From: CAWCAL01 sp963695075
Lineage (GTDB): Bacteria > Actinomycetota > Acidimicrobiia > Acidimicrobiales > CAWCAL01
Assembly: GCA_963695075.1 (NCBI GenBank)
Contig: CAVOFR010000008.1
Location: 248,001 to 312,000, forward strand
Direction: 5' to 3'
DNA: 64,000 bases
Position 1 is the stretch's first letter, and each line of letters begins with the position of its first letter. A program made the position numbers and the translations under genes. The notes beneath the pieces are model-generated. The model did not search any database. It was not told where the DNA came from and saw only the letters and a program-made list of their open reading frames with translations. Positions 8,056 to 16,274 of this stretch are shown here, piece by piece.

Positions 8056-9489
8056 GTGTCCGAACCGACTCCGACTACCGAACCTGAAGCCGAGCTGGCT
8101 CCAGAAATAGCCCTCCGAACGATCGTCGTCGACGATCTCGGCGACGACCTCGAGGCGGCCTATGCCGACACGATGGTCGACGTGGAGGACGGCCAGCTCG
8201 TCACCGGAACGGTGGTACGGGTCGACATGGACGAGGTTCTCCTCGACATCGGATACAAGTCCGAGGGCGTCATTCCGTCCCGTGAGCTCTCGATCCGAAA
8301 CGACGTCGATCCCGGAGAGCTCGTGGGCGTCGGTGAAGAGCTCGAAGCACTCGTCCTCCAGAAGGAGGACAAGGAGGGCCGGCTGCTCCTCTCGAAGAAG
8401 CGGGCCCAGTACGAGCGGGCCTGGGGAACCATCGAGCAGATCAAGGAAGACGAGGGCGTCGTCTCCGGTCCGGTCATCGAGGTCGTCAAGGGCGGACTCA
8501 TCCTCGACATCGGCCTGCGCGGCTTCCTTCCCGCCTCGCTCGTCGAGTTGCGCCGTGTTCGCGACCTCCAGCCCTACGTGGGTCAGAAGCTCGAGGCGAA
8601 GATCATCGAGCTCGACAAGAACCGCAACAACGTCGTGTTGTCCCGCCGGGCCTGGCTCGAGGAGACCCAGAAGGAACAGCGCGAGGAATTCCTCGAGAAC
8701 CTCAAGCCGGGAGAGCGTCGCAAGGGCGTCGTGTCCTCGGTGGTCAACTTCGGCGCCTTCGTCGACCTCGGCGGGATGGACGGACTCGTGCACGTGTCCG
8801 AGCTCTCGTGGAAGCACGTGGACCATCCCGGTTCGGTGGTGACCGTCGGCGACGAGATCGACGTCGAGGTTCTCGAGGTCGACTTCGAACGCGAGCGCAT
8901 CAGCCTCTCCCTCAAGGCCACCCAGCAGGACCCGTGGCAGGAGTTCGCCAGCAACCACAAGGTCGGCGAGCTGGTCTACGGCCGGGTCACGAAGCTCGTG
9001 CCCTTCGGGTCGTTCGTCCAGGTGGGCGACGGCATCGAGGGTCTGGTCCACATCTCCGAGATGTCGGCCCACCACGTCGACCTGCCCGAGCAGGTGGTCA
9101 CCCCGGGCGAGGAGCTCTGGGTCAAGATCATCGATCTCGACCTCCAGCGCCGCCGGATAAGCCTGTCGATCAAGCAGGCTGCCGAGGGTGGGGTGGTCGC
9201 AGCCGAGTACCAGGAGCACTTCGGCGAGCATGCCTACGACACCGAGGGCAACTACGTCGGCCCCGAGGGCGAGTACGCCGGCAGCGAAGGACAGCAGGCA
9301 TGGGCCGAGTACTTCGATGGCGAAGCGGCCGAGGAGTCCAACGAGGGCGATGACGGCGACGCACCCGAGCCGGTCGACGGCGGTTCGACCCTGCCCATCG
9401 AGGGCGAGCTGATCAGCGATGACCCCGGTGATCCGGCATCCGAGCCCGAGGTTGCCGGCGAACCCGAGCCCGGCGAACCCGAGGCCTGA
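8056..9489 (+). CDS. rpsA: 30S ribosomal protein S1
   Basis: The protein has four S1 RNA-binding domains, the usual number in actinobacteria. Their cores begin at GQLVTGTVVRVD, GVVSGPVIEVVKGG, GERRKGVVSSVVNFGAFVDLG and GELVYGRVTKLVPFGSFVQVG; the last two show the classic FGAFV/FGSFV and GLVHxSE signatures. A long acidic, Gly/Glu/Asp-rich C-terminal tail follows. S1 binds mRNA on the small subunit and helps initiate translation. I favour the GTG at 8056 (MSEPTPTTEPE), because residues encoded from an in-frame ATG at 7978 look unconserved; either start gives the same protein core. Confidence 0.96.
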   Translation: MSEPTPTTEPEAELAPEIALRTIVVDDLGDDLEAAYADTMVDVEDGQLVTGTVVRVDMDEVLLDIGYKSEGVIPSRELSIRNDVDPGELVGVGEELEALVLQKEDKEGRLLLSKKRAQYERAWGTIEQIKEDEGVVSGPVIEVVKGGLILDIGLRGFLPASLVELRRVRDLQPYVGQKLEAKIIELDKNRNNVVLSRRAWLEETQKEQREEFLENLKPGERRKGVVSSVVNFGAFVDLGGMDGLVHVSELSWKHVDHPGSVVTVGDEIDVEVLEVDFERERISLSLKATQQDPWQEFASNHKVGELVYGRVTKLVPFGSFVQVGDGIEGLVHISEMSAHHVDLPEQVVTPGEELWVKIIDLDLQRRRISLSIKQAAEGGVVAAEYQEHFGEHAYDTEGNYVGPEGEYAGSEGQQAWAEYFDGEAAEESNEGDDGDAPEPVDGGSTLPIEGELISDDPGDPASEPEVAGEPEPGEPEA

Positions 9490-9505
9490 GCCCGATCCTG
9501 CCGGC

Positions 9506-9541
9506 GAATCGGCCGCCGTCGGCGGCTTGCCGGTCCGATTC
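9506..9541 (+). terminator. Stem-loop downstream of rpsA
   Basis: An outer stem GAATCGG/CCGATTC (9506-9512 with 9535-9541) encloses an inner perfect GCCGCC-GTC-GGCGGC hairpin. It starts 17 bases after the rpsA stop and lies before the pilus operon. There is no T-rich tract, so it is an atypical terminator or an mRNA 3'-end stabiliser. Confidence 0.35.
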
Positions 9542-9751
9542 ACACCTCCGTGGGCGGCCCTGACCGGGCCGCGCACGGTCGCGCCTCGTCCACATTTCCC
9601 GGGCCAAACATTCAAGTACCCCTGGCCATGCGCCGACCAGGAATGCACAGAACACCCGGTAGCGATGTGTGGTCACCCCTGATGGCCAACGCTCAGTTGC
9701 ACCGCCATGGCGGCGATTCGCGCTTCGCTCGGACAGACAATCGAGGTCGAA

Positions 9752-10627
9752 GTGAGCTCTCGGAGGACGATCATCCTGCTCGGTGCCATCGTGGTTGGGG
9801 CTCTAGCGGCCTTCGCCACCTTGAAATACGTCAGCGGGGTCGAAGACAAGGCACAGGACGACGCGAAGCAGGTGCCCATCCTGGTGGCCACCGACACCGT
9901 GCCGGAAGGCATGTCGGTCGCCGAGGCCAGCAACCTGGGCCTCATCGCCGAGGCCGAGATGGCCCAGGCGAACGTCCCGGTGGACGCGGTGGACTCGGTC
10001 GACCAGCTGGGGAACAAGGTCGCCGTGGTGGACATCTCGGCCCGGACACCGCTGACCGCCAGCCTCTGGATCACCGCCGATCAGGCGCTCGTGACCAACA
10101 GTGAGCGGATCCCGGAGGGCATGGTGGCCATGTCCATCAGCGTCGACCAGGTCCGTGGCGTCGCCGGATTGATCGTTCCGGGCGACAAGGTGAACCTGAT
10201 GGTGACCGGGGCCGCCGAGACCGACGAGTCCGCCCCCGGCGGTGCAGCCACCACAGGGAACGCCCTGCTGGCTCGACCCGCCTACACGATCTACCAGGGT
10301 GTGGACGTGCTCTTCGTCGGTCAACGGGCCGGCGCCGCCCCCGCCGAGCCGGCACCTGAGGGCGCCGAGAGCGACTCGAATCAGCTTCTCGCCGGTGGGA
10401 GCAACCTGCTGACCGTGGCGGTGCCCGCCGAAGCAGCCGAGGTGATCGCGTCGGTCGACAGCGCTTCGATCTACCTCACACTCGTCCCACCGGACCATGT
10501 CTACGAGCCGATCGTGCCGGGACCGCCGGCGTTCAACCTGCCGAGCCAGCCGGCCGTGGTGCTTCCCGCCGCCGACCCGGCTGTGGTGACCCCCTACGGT
10601 CCAGATGGTTTCCCGGAGGACGGCTGA
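9752..10627 (+). CDS. cpaB: Flp pilus assembly protein CpaB/RcpC
   Basis: This 291-residue protein begins with a short basic segment and a membrane helix (TIILLGAIVVGALAAFATL). A SAF-like domain follows (VPILVATDTVPEGMSV) and then an RcpC/CpaB domain with the typical VDQVRGVAGLIVPGDKVNLMV signature and the final ADAAEVI-like segment. CpaB/RcpC acts at the cell envelope in Tad (Flp) pilus assembly. I chose the GTG at 9752, preceded by a GAGG-type site, over an upstream ATG because it puts the basic residues directly before the membrane helix. The stop overlaps the start of the next tad gene (ATGA). The Ala/Pro-rich stretch near residue 210 is probably a flexible linker. Confidence 0.88.
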   Translation: MSSRRTIILLGAIVVGALAAFATLKYVSGVEDKAQDDAKQVPILVATDTVPEGMSVAEASNLGLIAEAEMAQANVPVDAVDSVDQLGNKVAVVDISARTPLTASLWITADQALVTNSERIPEGMVAMSISVDQVRGVAGLIVPGDKVNLMVTGAAETDESAPGGAATTGNALLARPAYTIYQGVDVLFVGQRAGAAPAEPAPEGAESDSNQLLAGGSNLLTVAVPAEAAEVIASVDSASIYLTLVPPDHVYEPIVPGPPAFNLPSQPAVVLPAADPAVVTPYGPDGFPEDG

Positions 10628-11835
10628 TGACGCTCCCCGACACCGGAACCGACCAGACCGTTCCGGCGGTCGCGGTCGTCGTCATCGACAGCGATGCCGT
10701 CCACCGGGATCGGCTCTGTGCCCAACTGGGGCAGGGGGCCACACCGTTCGAGTCGGTTCAGGACCTCGAGAACAGGCTCACCGGCGTCCCGGTCGTGATG
10801 GTTCTCGGCCCGTCGGAGGCCGGAGACGATTCGCTCTCGTCGGTCGCCGCGATCCTCCGTTCGCATCCTGAGGCCGGTGCCCTCCTCGTAGCTGACGAGC
10901 TGTCCACATCGGTCCTACAGCAGGCGCTCCGCTCAGGTGTCCGCGACGTGCTCGCGGCTCCGGCCGATGCCGCCCAGCTGGTCGAAGGCATCCAACGGGT
11001 GGCCCTCGATCTCACGCCCAGCTCTCCCACGCCGTCGACCGGGCCCGGTGGTGAGGGTCTGAGCGAGCTAGACGGGGATCCCGGCCGTGTCATCGCCGTC
11101 TTCTCGACCAAGGGCGGGGCCGGCAAGTCCGTCATCGCCACCAACGTCGCGGTGAGTCTGGCCGAGCGGTGCGACAAGCCCGTCTGCCTGGTGGATGCCG
11201 ACCTTCAGTTCGGTGACATCGCCGTGATGCTGAAGCTCGCTCCCGAACACACGATCGTCGACGCGGTCAGCATGCTCGAGAGCCTCGATGCCAACCTGCT
11301 GGACAGCCTGCTCGTCACCCACACCGCCTCGGGTCTCCGTGTGCTTCCCGCTCCCCTCGAACCGGCGTTCGCCGACCAGATCGGCGCTGACGAGGTCGTC
11401 CGCATCGTCGAAGAGCTCAGGAAGATCTGTGCCTTCGTGATCGTGGACACCCCGGCCTACTTCAACGAGGTCGTCCTAGGCCTGATCGAGATCAGCGACG
11501 ACGTCCTGCTCGTGGCCGGCATGGACATCCCGAACATCAAGAACGTCAAGATCGGGCTCCAGACCCTCCGGCTGCTCAACACACCGATGGAGAAGCTGCG
11601 TCTGGTACTGAACCGGGCCAACTCCAAGGTGAAGCTCGAGGTGTCCGAGGTGGAACGGACGCTCCAGATCAAGGCCGACGCATTGATTCCGAGCGACGTC
11701 GTGGTTCCGCAGTCGGTCAACAAGGGCACGGCGGTCGTCAACGCATCGCCCAAGTCGGGTGTGGCGAAGTCGCTTCGTCAGCTCGCGGAGTCGTTCATCG
11801 AAGACCAGGCGCCGAAGAAGCGCCGCCGGAAGTAA
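10627..11835 (+). CDS. tadZ: TadZ/CpaE-like pilus localisation ATPase
   Basis: The protein has 402 residues. Residues ~15-125 resemble a degenerate receiver domain (VAVVVIDSDAVHRDRL, LQQALRSGVRDVLAAP) without a clear phospho-acceptor context. From residue ~150 there is a MinD/ParA-like ATPase with the deviant Walker A KGGAGKS, the LVDADLQFGDIAVML signature and VIVDTPA. TadZ/CpaE places the Tad machinery at the cell pole or assembly site. The Lys/Arg tail (KKRRRK) may bind membrane or DNA. The gene follows cpaB with an ATGA overlap and precedes tadA by 34 bases. Confidence 0.9.
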   Translation: MTLPDTGTDQTVPAVAVVVIDSDAVHRDRLCAQLGQGATPFESVQDLENRLTGVPVVMVLGPSEAGDDSLSSVAAILRSHPEAGALLVADELSTSVLQQALRSGVRDVLAAPADAAQLVEGIQRVALDLTPSSPTPSTGPGGEGLSELDGDPGRVIAVFSTKGGAGKSVIATNVAVSLAERCDKPVCLVDADLQFGDIAVMLKLAPEHTIVDAVSMLESLDANLLDSLLVTHTASGLRVLPAPLEPAFADQIGADEVVRIVEELRKICAFVIVDTPAYFNEVVLGLIEISDDVLLVAGMDIPNIKNVKIGLQTLRLLNTPMEKLRLVLNRANSKVKLEVSEVERTLQIKADALIPSDVVVPQSVNKGTAVVNASPKSGVAKSLRQLAESFIEDQAPKKRRRK

Positions 11836-11869
11836 CGAGCTACAGGCAGAAAGCAACGAGGAGGCAAGG

Positions 11870-12379
11870 GTGTCGCTCTACCAGCGGATTCACGAGGCAC
11901 AGGCGACCCCCGAGGACGGGGGCCAGGGGGACCAGCGCGATCCGGTCATGTCCGATCTGCGTCAGAAGGTCCACCATCAGCTCATCGACGAGCTGGGACC
12001 CGTCCTGTACGACAAGCGCCTGAGCGAGGAGGAGCTTCGCCGCAAGGTCCATGACCAGCTGCAGTCGGCGTTGGCCCAGGAGCGGACGCCGCTGTCCGCA
12101 GCCGACAAGGCTCAGCTCATCCAGGACGTCGCCGACGACATCCTCGGCTACGGCCCGATCGACCGGCTCCTCAAGGACGCGACCGTCACCGAGATCATGG
12201 TCAACGGTCCTCACAATGTCTTCGTCGAGCGGCGGGGCGACTCGAGCAGGACCATGCGACATTCGTCGACGACACCCACCTGCGCCGCATCATCGACAAG
12301 ATCGTGTCCCAGGTCGGTCGGCGGATCGACGAAGCGACCCCGATGGTCGACGCTCGGCTTCCCGACGGCTCCCGCGTGA
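11870..12379 (+). CDS. tadA: TadA/CpaF secretion ATPase, N-terminal fragment (frameshifted)
   Basis: This frame encodes the N-terminal part of a CpaF/TadA ATPase, starting MSLYQRIHEAQ at a GTG preceded by an excellent AGGAGG site. It follows the family closely (IDELGPVLYDKRLSEEELR, ILGYGPIDRLLKD, TEIMVNGPHNVFVERRG) up to about base 12238. The residues after that (SSRTMRHSSTTPTC) are unrelated to the family. The expected continuation (LEQDHATFVDDTHLRRIIDKIVSQ) is in the next frame from 12241, so one base is missing beside a GGGG run. The intact gene would span 11870-13242 and drive pilin polymerisation by ATP hydrolysis. Either a sequencing error or a real disruption would explain it. Confidence 0.85.
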   Translation: MSLYQRIHEAQATPEDGGQGDQRDPVMSDLRQKVHHQLIDELGPVLYDKRLSEEELRRKVHDQLQSALAQERTPLSAADKAQLIQDVADDILGYGPIDRLLKDATVTEIMVNGPHNVFVERRGDSSRTMRHSSTTPTCAASSTRSCPRSVGGSTKRPRWSTLGFPTAPA

Positions 12380-13242
12380 ACGCGGTGATCCACCCGCTGT
12401 CGATCGGTGGGCCCTTCCTGACCATCCGAAAGTTCGCCGAGGACCCGTTCGAGGTGGACGATCTCATCCGATTCGGGACCCTCGACGCCCGTTCGGCCCG
12501 CTTCCTGCAGGCATGCGTGGTCGGCCGGCTCAACATCATCGTCTCCGGCGGTACCGGTACCGGTAAGACCACGACCCTGAACGTGCTGTCCTCGTTCATT
12601 CCCGAAGAGGAACGGATTCTCACCATCGAGGACGCCAAGGAGCTCCAGCTGCACCAGGAGCACGCCTTGGCGCTCGAAGCCCGGCCACCCAACATCGAGG
12701 GCAGGGGAGCGGTGACGATCCGCGACCTCGTGAAGAACGCCCTGCGCATGCGACCCGACCGGGTGGTGGTGGGGGAGTGCCGTTCGGGAGAAGCGCTCGA
12801 CATGCTCCAAGCCATGAACACGGGCCACGACGGCTCGCTGACCACGCTCCACGCCAACTCGCCCCGGGACACGCTGTCCCGGCTCGAGACCCTCGTCCTC
12901 ATGGCCGGCTACGACCTTCCGGTGCGAGCCATCCGTGAGCAGATGGCCTCGGCGCTCGACCTCGTCATCCAGCTGAGTCGGCTCCGGGACGGCACGCGCC
13001 GGATCACCCACATCTCCGAGGTGCAGGGCATGGAAGGCGACGTCATCACCCTGCAGGACGTCTTCCTGTTCGACTACTCCGCCGGGCTCGACGAGAGCGG
13101 CCGGTACCTCGGCACGCTCGAGCCGACCGGCATCCGCCCGAAGTTCGCCGAGAAGCTGGAACACTCCGGTATCCGCCTCGGGACCGAGGTGTTCCTGTCG
13201 GACAACGCGGGGAAGGCTGCCCGACCGGGCGGTCGCCGATGA
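12304..13242 (+). CDS. tadA: TadA/CpaF secretion ATPase, C-terminal fragment (frameshifted)
   Basis: This frame carries the rest of the TadA ATPase. Family-like sequence in this frame already begins at 12241, before the first ATG at 12304. It includes the Walker A GGTGTGKTTT, the Asp box and Walker B region (ILTIEDAKELQLHQ), the RMRPDRVVVGECRSGEALDMLQAMNTGHDGS segment and the arginine/histidine motifs that complete the active site (TTLHANSPRDTLSRLE). The C-terminal DNAGKAARPGGRR tail is short and basic. All functional motifs downstream of the break are intact, which argues that the break is recent or an artefact. The stop overlaps the start of tadB by four bases. Confidence 0.87.
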   Translation: MSQVGRRIDEATPMVDARLPDGSRVNAVIHPLSIGGPFLTIRKFAEDPFEVDDLIRFGTLDARSARFLQACVVGRLNIIVSGGTGTGKTTTLNVLSSFIPEEERILTIEDAKELQLHQEHALALEARPPNIEGRGAVTIRDLVKNALRMRPDRVVVGECRSGEALDMLQAMNTGHDGSLTTLHANSPRDTLSRLETLVLMAGYDLPVRAIREQMASALDLVIQLSRLRDGTRRITHISEVQGMEGDVITLQDVFLFDYSAGLDESGRYLGTLEPTGIRPKFAEKLEHSGIRLGTEVFLSDNAGKAARPGGRR

Positions 13243-15203
13243 GGTCCATGGCGCGCCCCGGGCGCGCGGTCCTGGTCGCCGTCGTGGGGCTCGTCGCAGC
13301 TCTGTTGTCGGTGGGCTCGGCGGCCGCGCTCGACGGTTTCGGCGTCTCGACGCCGGTGGATCTCCTGGCCCGAGAGGTGGACGCCACGGACCCTGCGGCG
13401 GTCCAGATCGCGATCATGGCACCCGAACCGTTGGGCCCGGGCTCCGAGATACGCGTCGACATCGCCGGCGAGGCAGCGGAGGTCGCCGGCACCGCTCCCT
13501 ATCTCGAGCAGGGCACGGTCGCGACGGTGTTCGTGCTCGACAACTCGGCCGAGTCGGTCGATCGCTACGGACTGGCCGCGATCAAGCAGGCCGCACAGCA
13601 GGCGATCACCGAGCTGCCCGAAGGCTCGCAGATCGAACTGGTGACCTCGGGTGGGGAGCCCACGGTCCTCTCGGCGATGACCGCGGACAGGCAGGCCTCC
13701 ACGAACAGCCTCGAGGCACTCCAGGCCGTCGACGGATCGGATCGCTGGGAGGCCATGGAGCTGGCCCGCGAGTCGCTCAGCGAGGTCGACGGGATCGTCA
13801 ACGTCGTCGTGATGGCGACCTCGGCCGACACCGGAACCGAACCGGACCTTCTCGACGTCCGTAGCACCTTCGCCGACGAAGCGATCGCGGTGATGGCAAT
13901 CGGTGACGCCGCCCAGTTGGACTCCGGCCTGGATCGCCTGGTCGACCTGGCCGGGGGAGCGACAATTCCGGTCGACAGCCCCGATGGGCTGGTCACCGGT
14001 CTGGCCGATGCCGCCGGCTCGATCGGGAGCATGATCCGGATCGACGCCCGACCGGGCGAGCCGCTCGAGCCCGGCCTGCTCACGTCGGCCAGCGTGGCCG
14101 TCGGGGAGGCGTACATCGACGTGACGTTCGCTTCAGGCCGCCTCAGCGAGGGTCACGCCGACCTCTCGTCGCTCCAGGTCCTGCATTCGTCCTCCTCGGG
14201 CGGGTTCCTGACCAGCGGTGTGGTGAAGTGGTTCGGGGCGCTGCTGGCGCTGGTGGCGGCCGGCCTGGCGGCCTGGGCCATCGGCATGGTCTTCGTTCGC
14301 AACGAGGGCTTGGACGACGCTCTGGCCCACTATGACGACGACTACCGGAGCCAGCAGGAGGAAGAGGACGACGATCTCGACGGAATCAGCTCGGCGCTCG
14401 GCTCCAGCGCGACGATCCAGAAGGCGGTGGACTTCACCGGCCAGATGGCGGAGCGCCGGGGATGGCTGACCGCGGCCAGCGGATTGTTGGCCAAGGCGGA
14501 CATCCCGTTGCGCCCGGCGGAGGCGCTGTTCCTGATGGTCGTGATCGGCGCGATCGCCACCGTGCTGGGCTTCCTGCTCGGCGGGGTGATGATCGGCCTG
14601 ATCATGGCCGTGCTCGCGATCATCCTTCCCCCGGCGGTCGTGCGATTCCTGGTCAAGCGGCGAGCCAAGAAGTTCGAGCGGGCGCTGCCCGACATGCTCA
14701 CCCTCGTGGCCGGCACGCTCAAGGCCGGGTACAGCCTCATGCAGGGCATCGACACCGTCGCCGAGCAGATCGACGGCCCGATGGGCGTCGAGTTGCGACG
14801 GGTCGTGACCGAGACCCAACTGGGCCGCCCCCTCGAGGAGTCCCTCGACACCGTGGCGGAGCGGATGGAGAGCGACGACTTCGGCTGGGCGGTCATGGCC
14901 ATCCGAATCCAACGTGAGGTCGGCGGCAACCTGGCTGAGCTCCTGCTGACGGTGGCCGAGACGATGACCCAGCGGGAGCGGCTCCGTCGCGAGGTCAACT
15001 CGCTCACCGCCGAGGGTCGGGTGTCGGCCTTCGTCCTCGGCGGGCTCCCGATCGCCCTCGGCCTGATCATGTACGTGCTCAACCCCGACTACACGGGCAT
15101 GCTCCTCACCGAGCGCAGTGGCAACATCGCTCTCGGTGTCGCGATCGTGGTCGCCATCGGGGGCTTCTTCTGGATGAAGAAGATCATCGACATCGACGTC
15201 TGA
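13239..15203 (+). CDS. tadB: TadB-like pilus membrane protein with N-terminal exported VWA-like domain
   Basis: The protein has 654 residues, about twice a normal TadB. It begins with a signal-like helix (AVLVAVVGLVAALLSVGSAAA). Residues ~90-265 look like a von Willebrand A fold, with VFVLDNSAES at the metal-site position (a near-match to DxSxS) and VVVMATSADTGTE on a later strand. A membrane helix near residue 340 and an acidic linker lead to a T2SS-F domain (FERALPDMLTLVAGTLKAGYSLMQGI, REVGGNLAELLLTVAETM) with flanking membrane helices, which is TadB proper. The predicted topology places the VWA domain outside the membrane. It overlaps tadA by four bases and precedes tadC by eight. Confidence 0.85.
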   Translation: MRSMARPGRAVLVAVVGLVAALLSVGSAAALDGFGVSTPVDLLAREVDATDPAAVQIAIMAPEPLGPGSEIRVDIAGEAAEVAGTAPYLEQGTVATVFVLDNSAESVDRYGLAAIKQAAQQAITELPEGSQIELVTSGGEPTVLSAMTADRQASTNSLEALQAVDGSDRWEAMELARESLSEVDGIVNVVVMATSADTGTEPDLLDVRSTFADEAIAVMAIGDAAQLDSGLDRLVDLAGGATIPVDSPDGLVTGLADAAGSIGSMIRIDARPGEPLEPGLLTSASVAVGEAYIDVTFASGRLSEGHADLSSLQVLHSSSSGGFLTSGVVKWFGALLALVAAGLAAWAIGMVFVRNEGLDDALAHYDDDYRSQQEEEDDDLDGISSALGSSATIQKAVDFTGQMAERRGWLTAASGLLAKADIPLRPAEALFLMVVIGAIATVLGFLLGGVMIGLIMAVLAIILPPAVVRFLVKRRAKKFERALPDMLTLVAGTLKAGYSLMQGIDTVAEQIDGPMGVELRRVVTETQLGRPLEESLDTVAERMESDDFGWAVMAIRIQREVGGNLAELLLTVAETMTQRERLRREVNSLTAEGRVSAFVLGGLPIALGLIMYVLNPDYTGMLLTERSGNIALGVAIVVAIGGFFWMKKIIDIDV

Positions 15204-15211
15204 GGGTTCTG

Positions 15212-16129
15212 ATGCTCTATCTCGCCATCGCCGGAATCGGTACCGCCATAGGGCTGGTGATCTATGCGATCGCCACCCAGGCCGAGGAGCGGTCGGTCAT
15301 CCGGGACTCGCTGCGACAGTTGGACGGCTACGAGACCGAGGACACCCGAGAGCAGGAGATGCTCAATCCGCTGCGGGAGAGAGCCCTCGTCCCGGTGGCG
15401 GCCGGGATCGTCGGTGTCGGCCGGCGGTTCTCACCGGCCGGGTACGTCGAAGGCGTCAAGACCAAGCTCCAGCTGGCTGGGTACGTGGCCGACGAGGAAC
15501 TGGACCGCTTCCTGGTGCGCCGGGTGCTTTCGGTGCTCATGGTCGTTCCGGCCTCGTTCGCCGTCTGGGTCCTCGGGGTACTGCCCTTCACGGGCAAGAC
15601 GCTCTTCCTGGCCTGGGCCGTGCTCTGCGCCGCTCTGGTGCTCGGACCCGACATGGCGCTCAACCGAAAGGTCGAGGCCCGGCAGAAGACCGTGCAGAGA
15701 TCCCTGCCGGATGTCCTCGACCTCCTCACGATCAGCGTCGAGGCCGGCCTCGGGTTCGAGCAGGCGCTCGATCGCGTCGTGCAGGCGGTCCCGGGACCGC
15801 TGTCCGACGAGTTCACCCGGATGCTGGGGGAGACCCGAGCCGGCGCCAGTCGCCGCGAGGCCATGATCGCCATGAACGAACGTCTCGGCGTCGCCGAGGT
15901 GAAGGGTTTCATCCTGGCCGTCCTGCAGGCCGACGAGTTCGGTATCTCCATCGGTCGGGTCCTGCGGTCCCAGGCCGACGAGATGCGCATCAAACGCCGT
16001 CAGCTCGCTCAGGAAGTGGCGCAGAAGGCGCCGGTCAAGATGCTGATCCCGATGGTGTTCTGCGTGTTCCCCGCGTTGTTCGTGGTCGTGCTCGGCCCCG
16101 CGGTGATCAACATCTCCCGCTCGTTCTGA
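15212..16129 (+). CDS. tadC: TadC-like type II/IV secretion F-domain protein
   Basis: This 305-residue integral membrane protein has an N-terminal helix (LYLAIAGIGTAIGLVIYAI), a central pair of membrane segments (VLSVLMVVPASFAVWVLGVL, LFLAWAVLCAALVLGPDMAL) and a C-terminal one (IPMVFCVFPALFVVVLGPAVI). The T2SS-F core has the typical RSLPDVLDLLTISVEAGLGFEQALDRV, EFTRMLGETRAGASRREAM and QADEFGISIGRVLR segments. TadC pairs with TadB as the inner-membrane platform of the Tad pilus. It is the last gene of the operon. No Flp pilin, prepilin peptidase or TadE/F gene follows. Confidence 0.9.
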   Translation: MLYLAIAGIGTAIGLVIYAIATQAEERSVIRDSLRQLDGYETEDTREQEMLNPLRERALVPVAAGIVGVGRRFSPAGYVEGVKTKLQLAGYVADEELDRFLVRRVLSVLMVVPASFAVWVLGVLPFTGKTLFLAWAVLCAALVLGPDMALNRKVEARQKTVQRSLPDVLDLLTISVEAGLGFEQALDRVVQAVPGPLSDEFTRMLGETRAGASRREAMIAMNERLGVAEVKGFILAVLQADEFGISIGRVLRSQADEMRIKRRQLAQEVAQKAPVKMLIPMVFCVFPALFVVVLGPAVINISRSF

Positions 16130-16274
16130 CCCCCGCCCCCAAGCCGAAATCTGGTCCCTCACCGGCGGAAACCGACGGTAGGAGCATGCTTGAACGGCTC
16201 AAGGGGGGAGAAGCGCCGGCCTGTCCTTCCCTCTGCGCACCATAACGTAGATTCTCGGCGAACTGGAGAGAGCG

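Noticed and set aside
6925..9648. A 907-codon open frame antisense to the methyltransferase and rpsA genes
   Set aside because: It is a high-GC shadow frame; rpsA and the methyltransferase on the other strand have clear motifs, and the antisense product has no recognisable pattern.
16130..16274. A riboswitch or small RNA between the tad operon and the neocarzinostatin-like gene
   Set aside because: The stretch has short inverted segments but no conserved riboswitch core could be matched, and it is a normal convergent gap.
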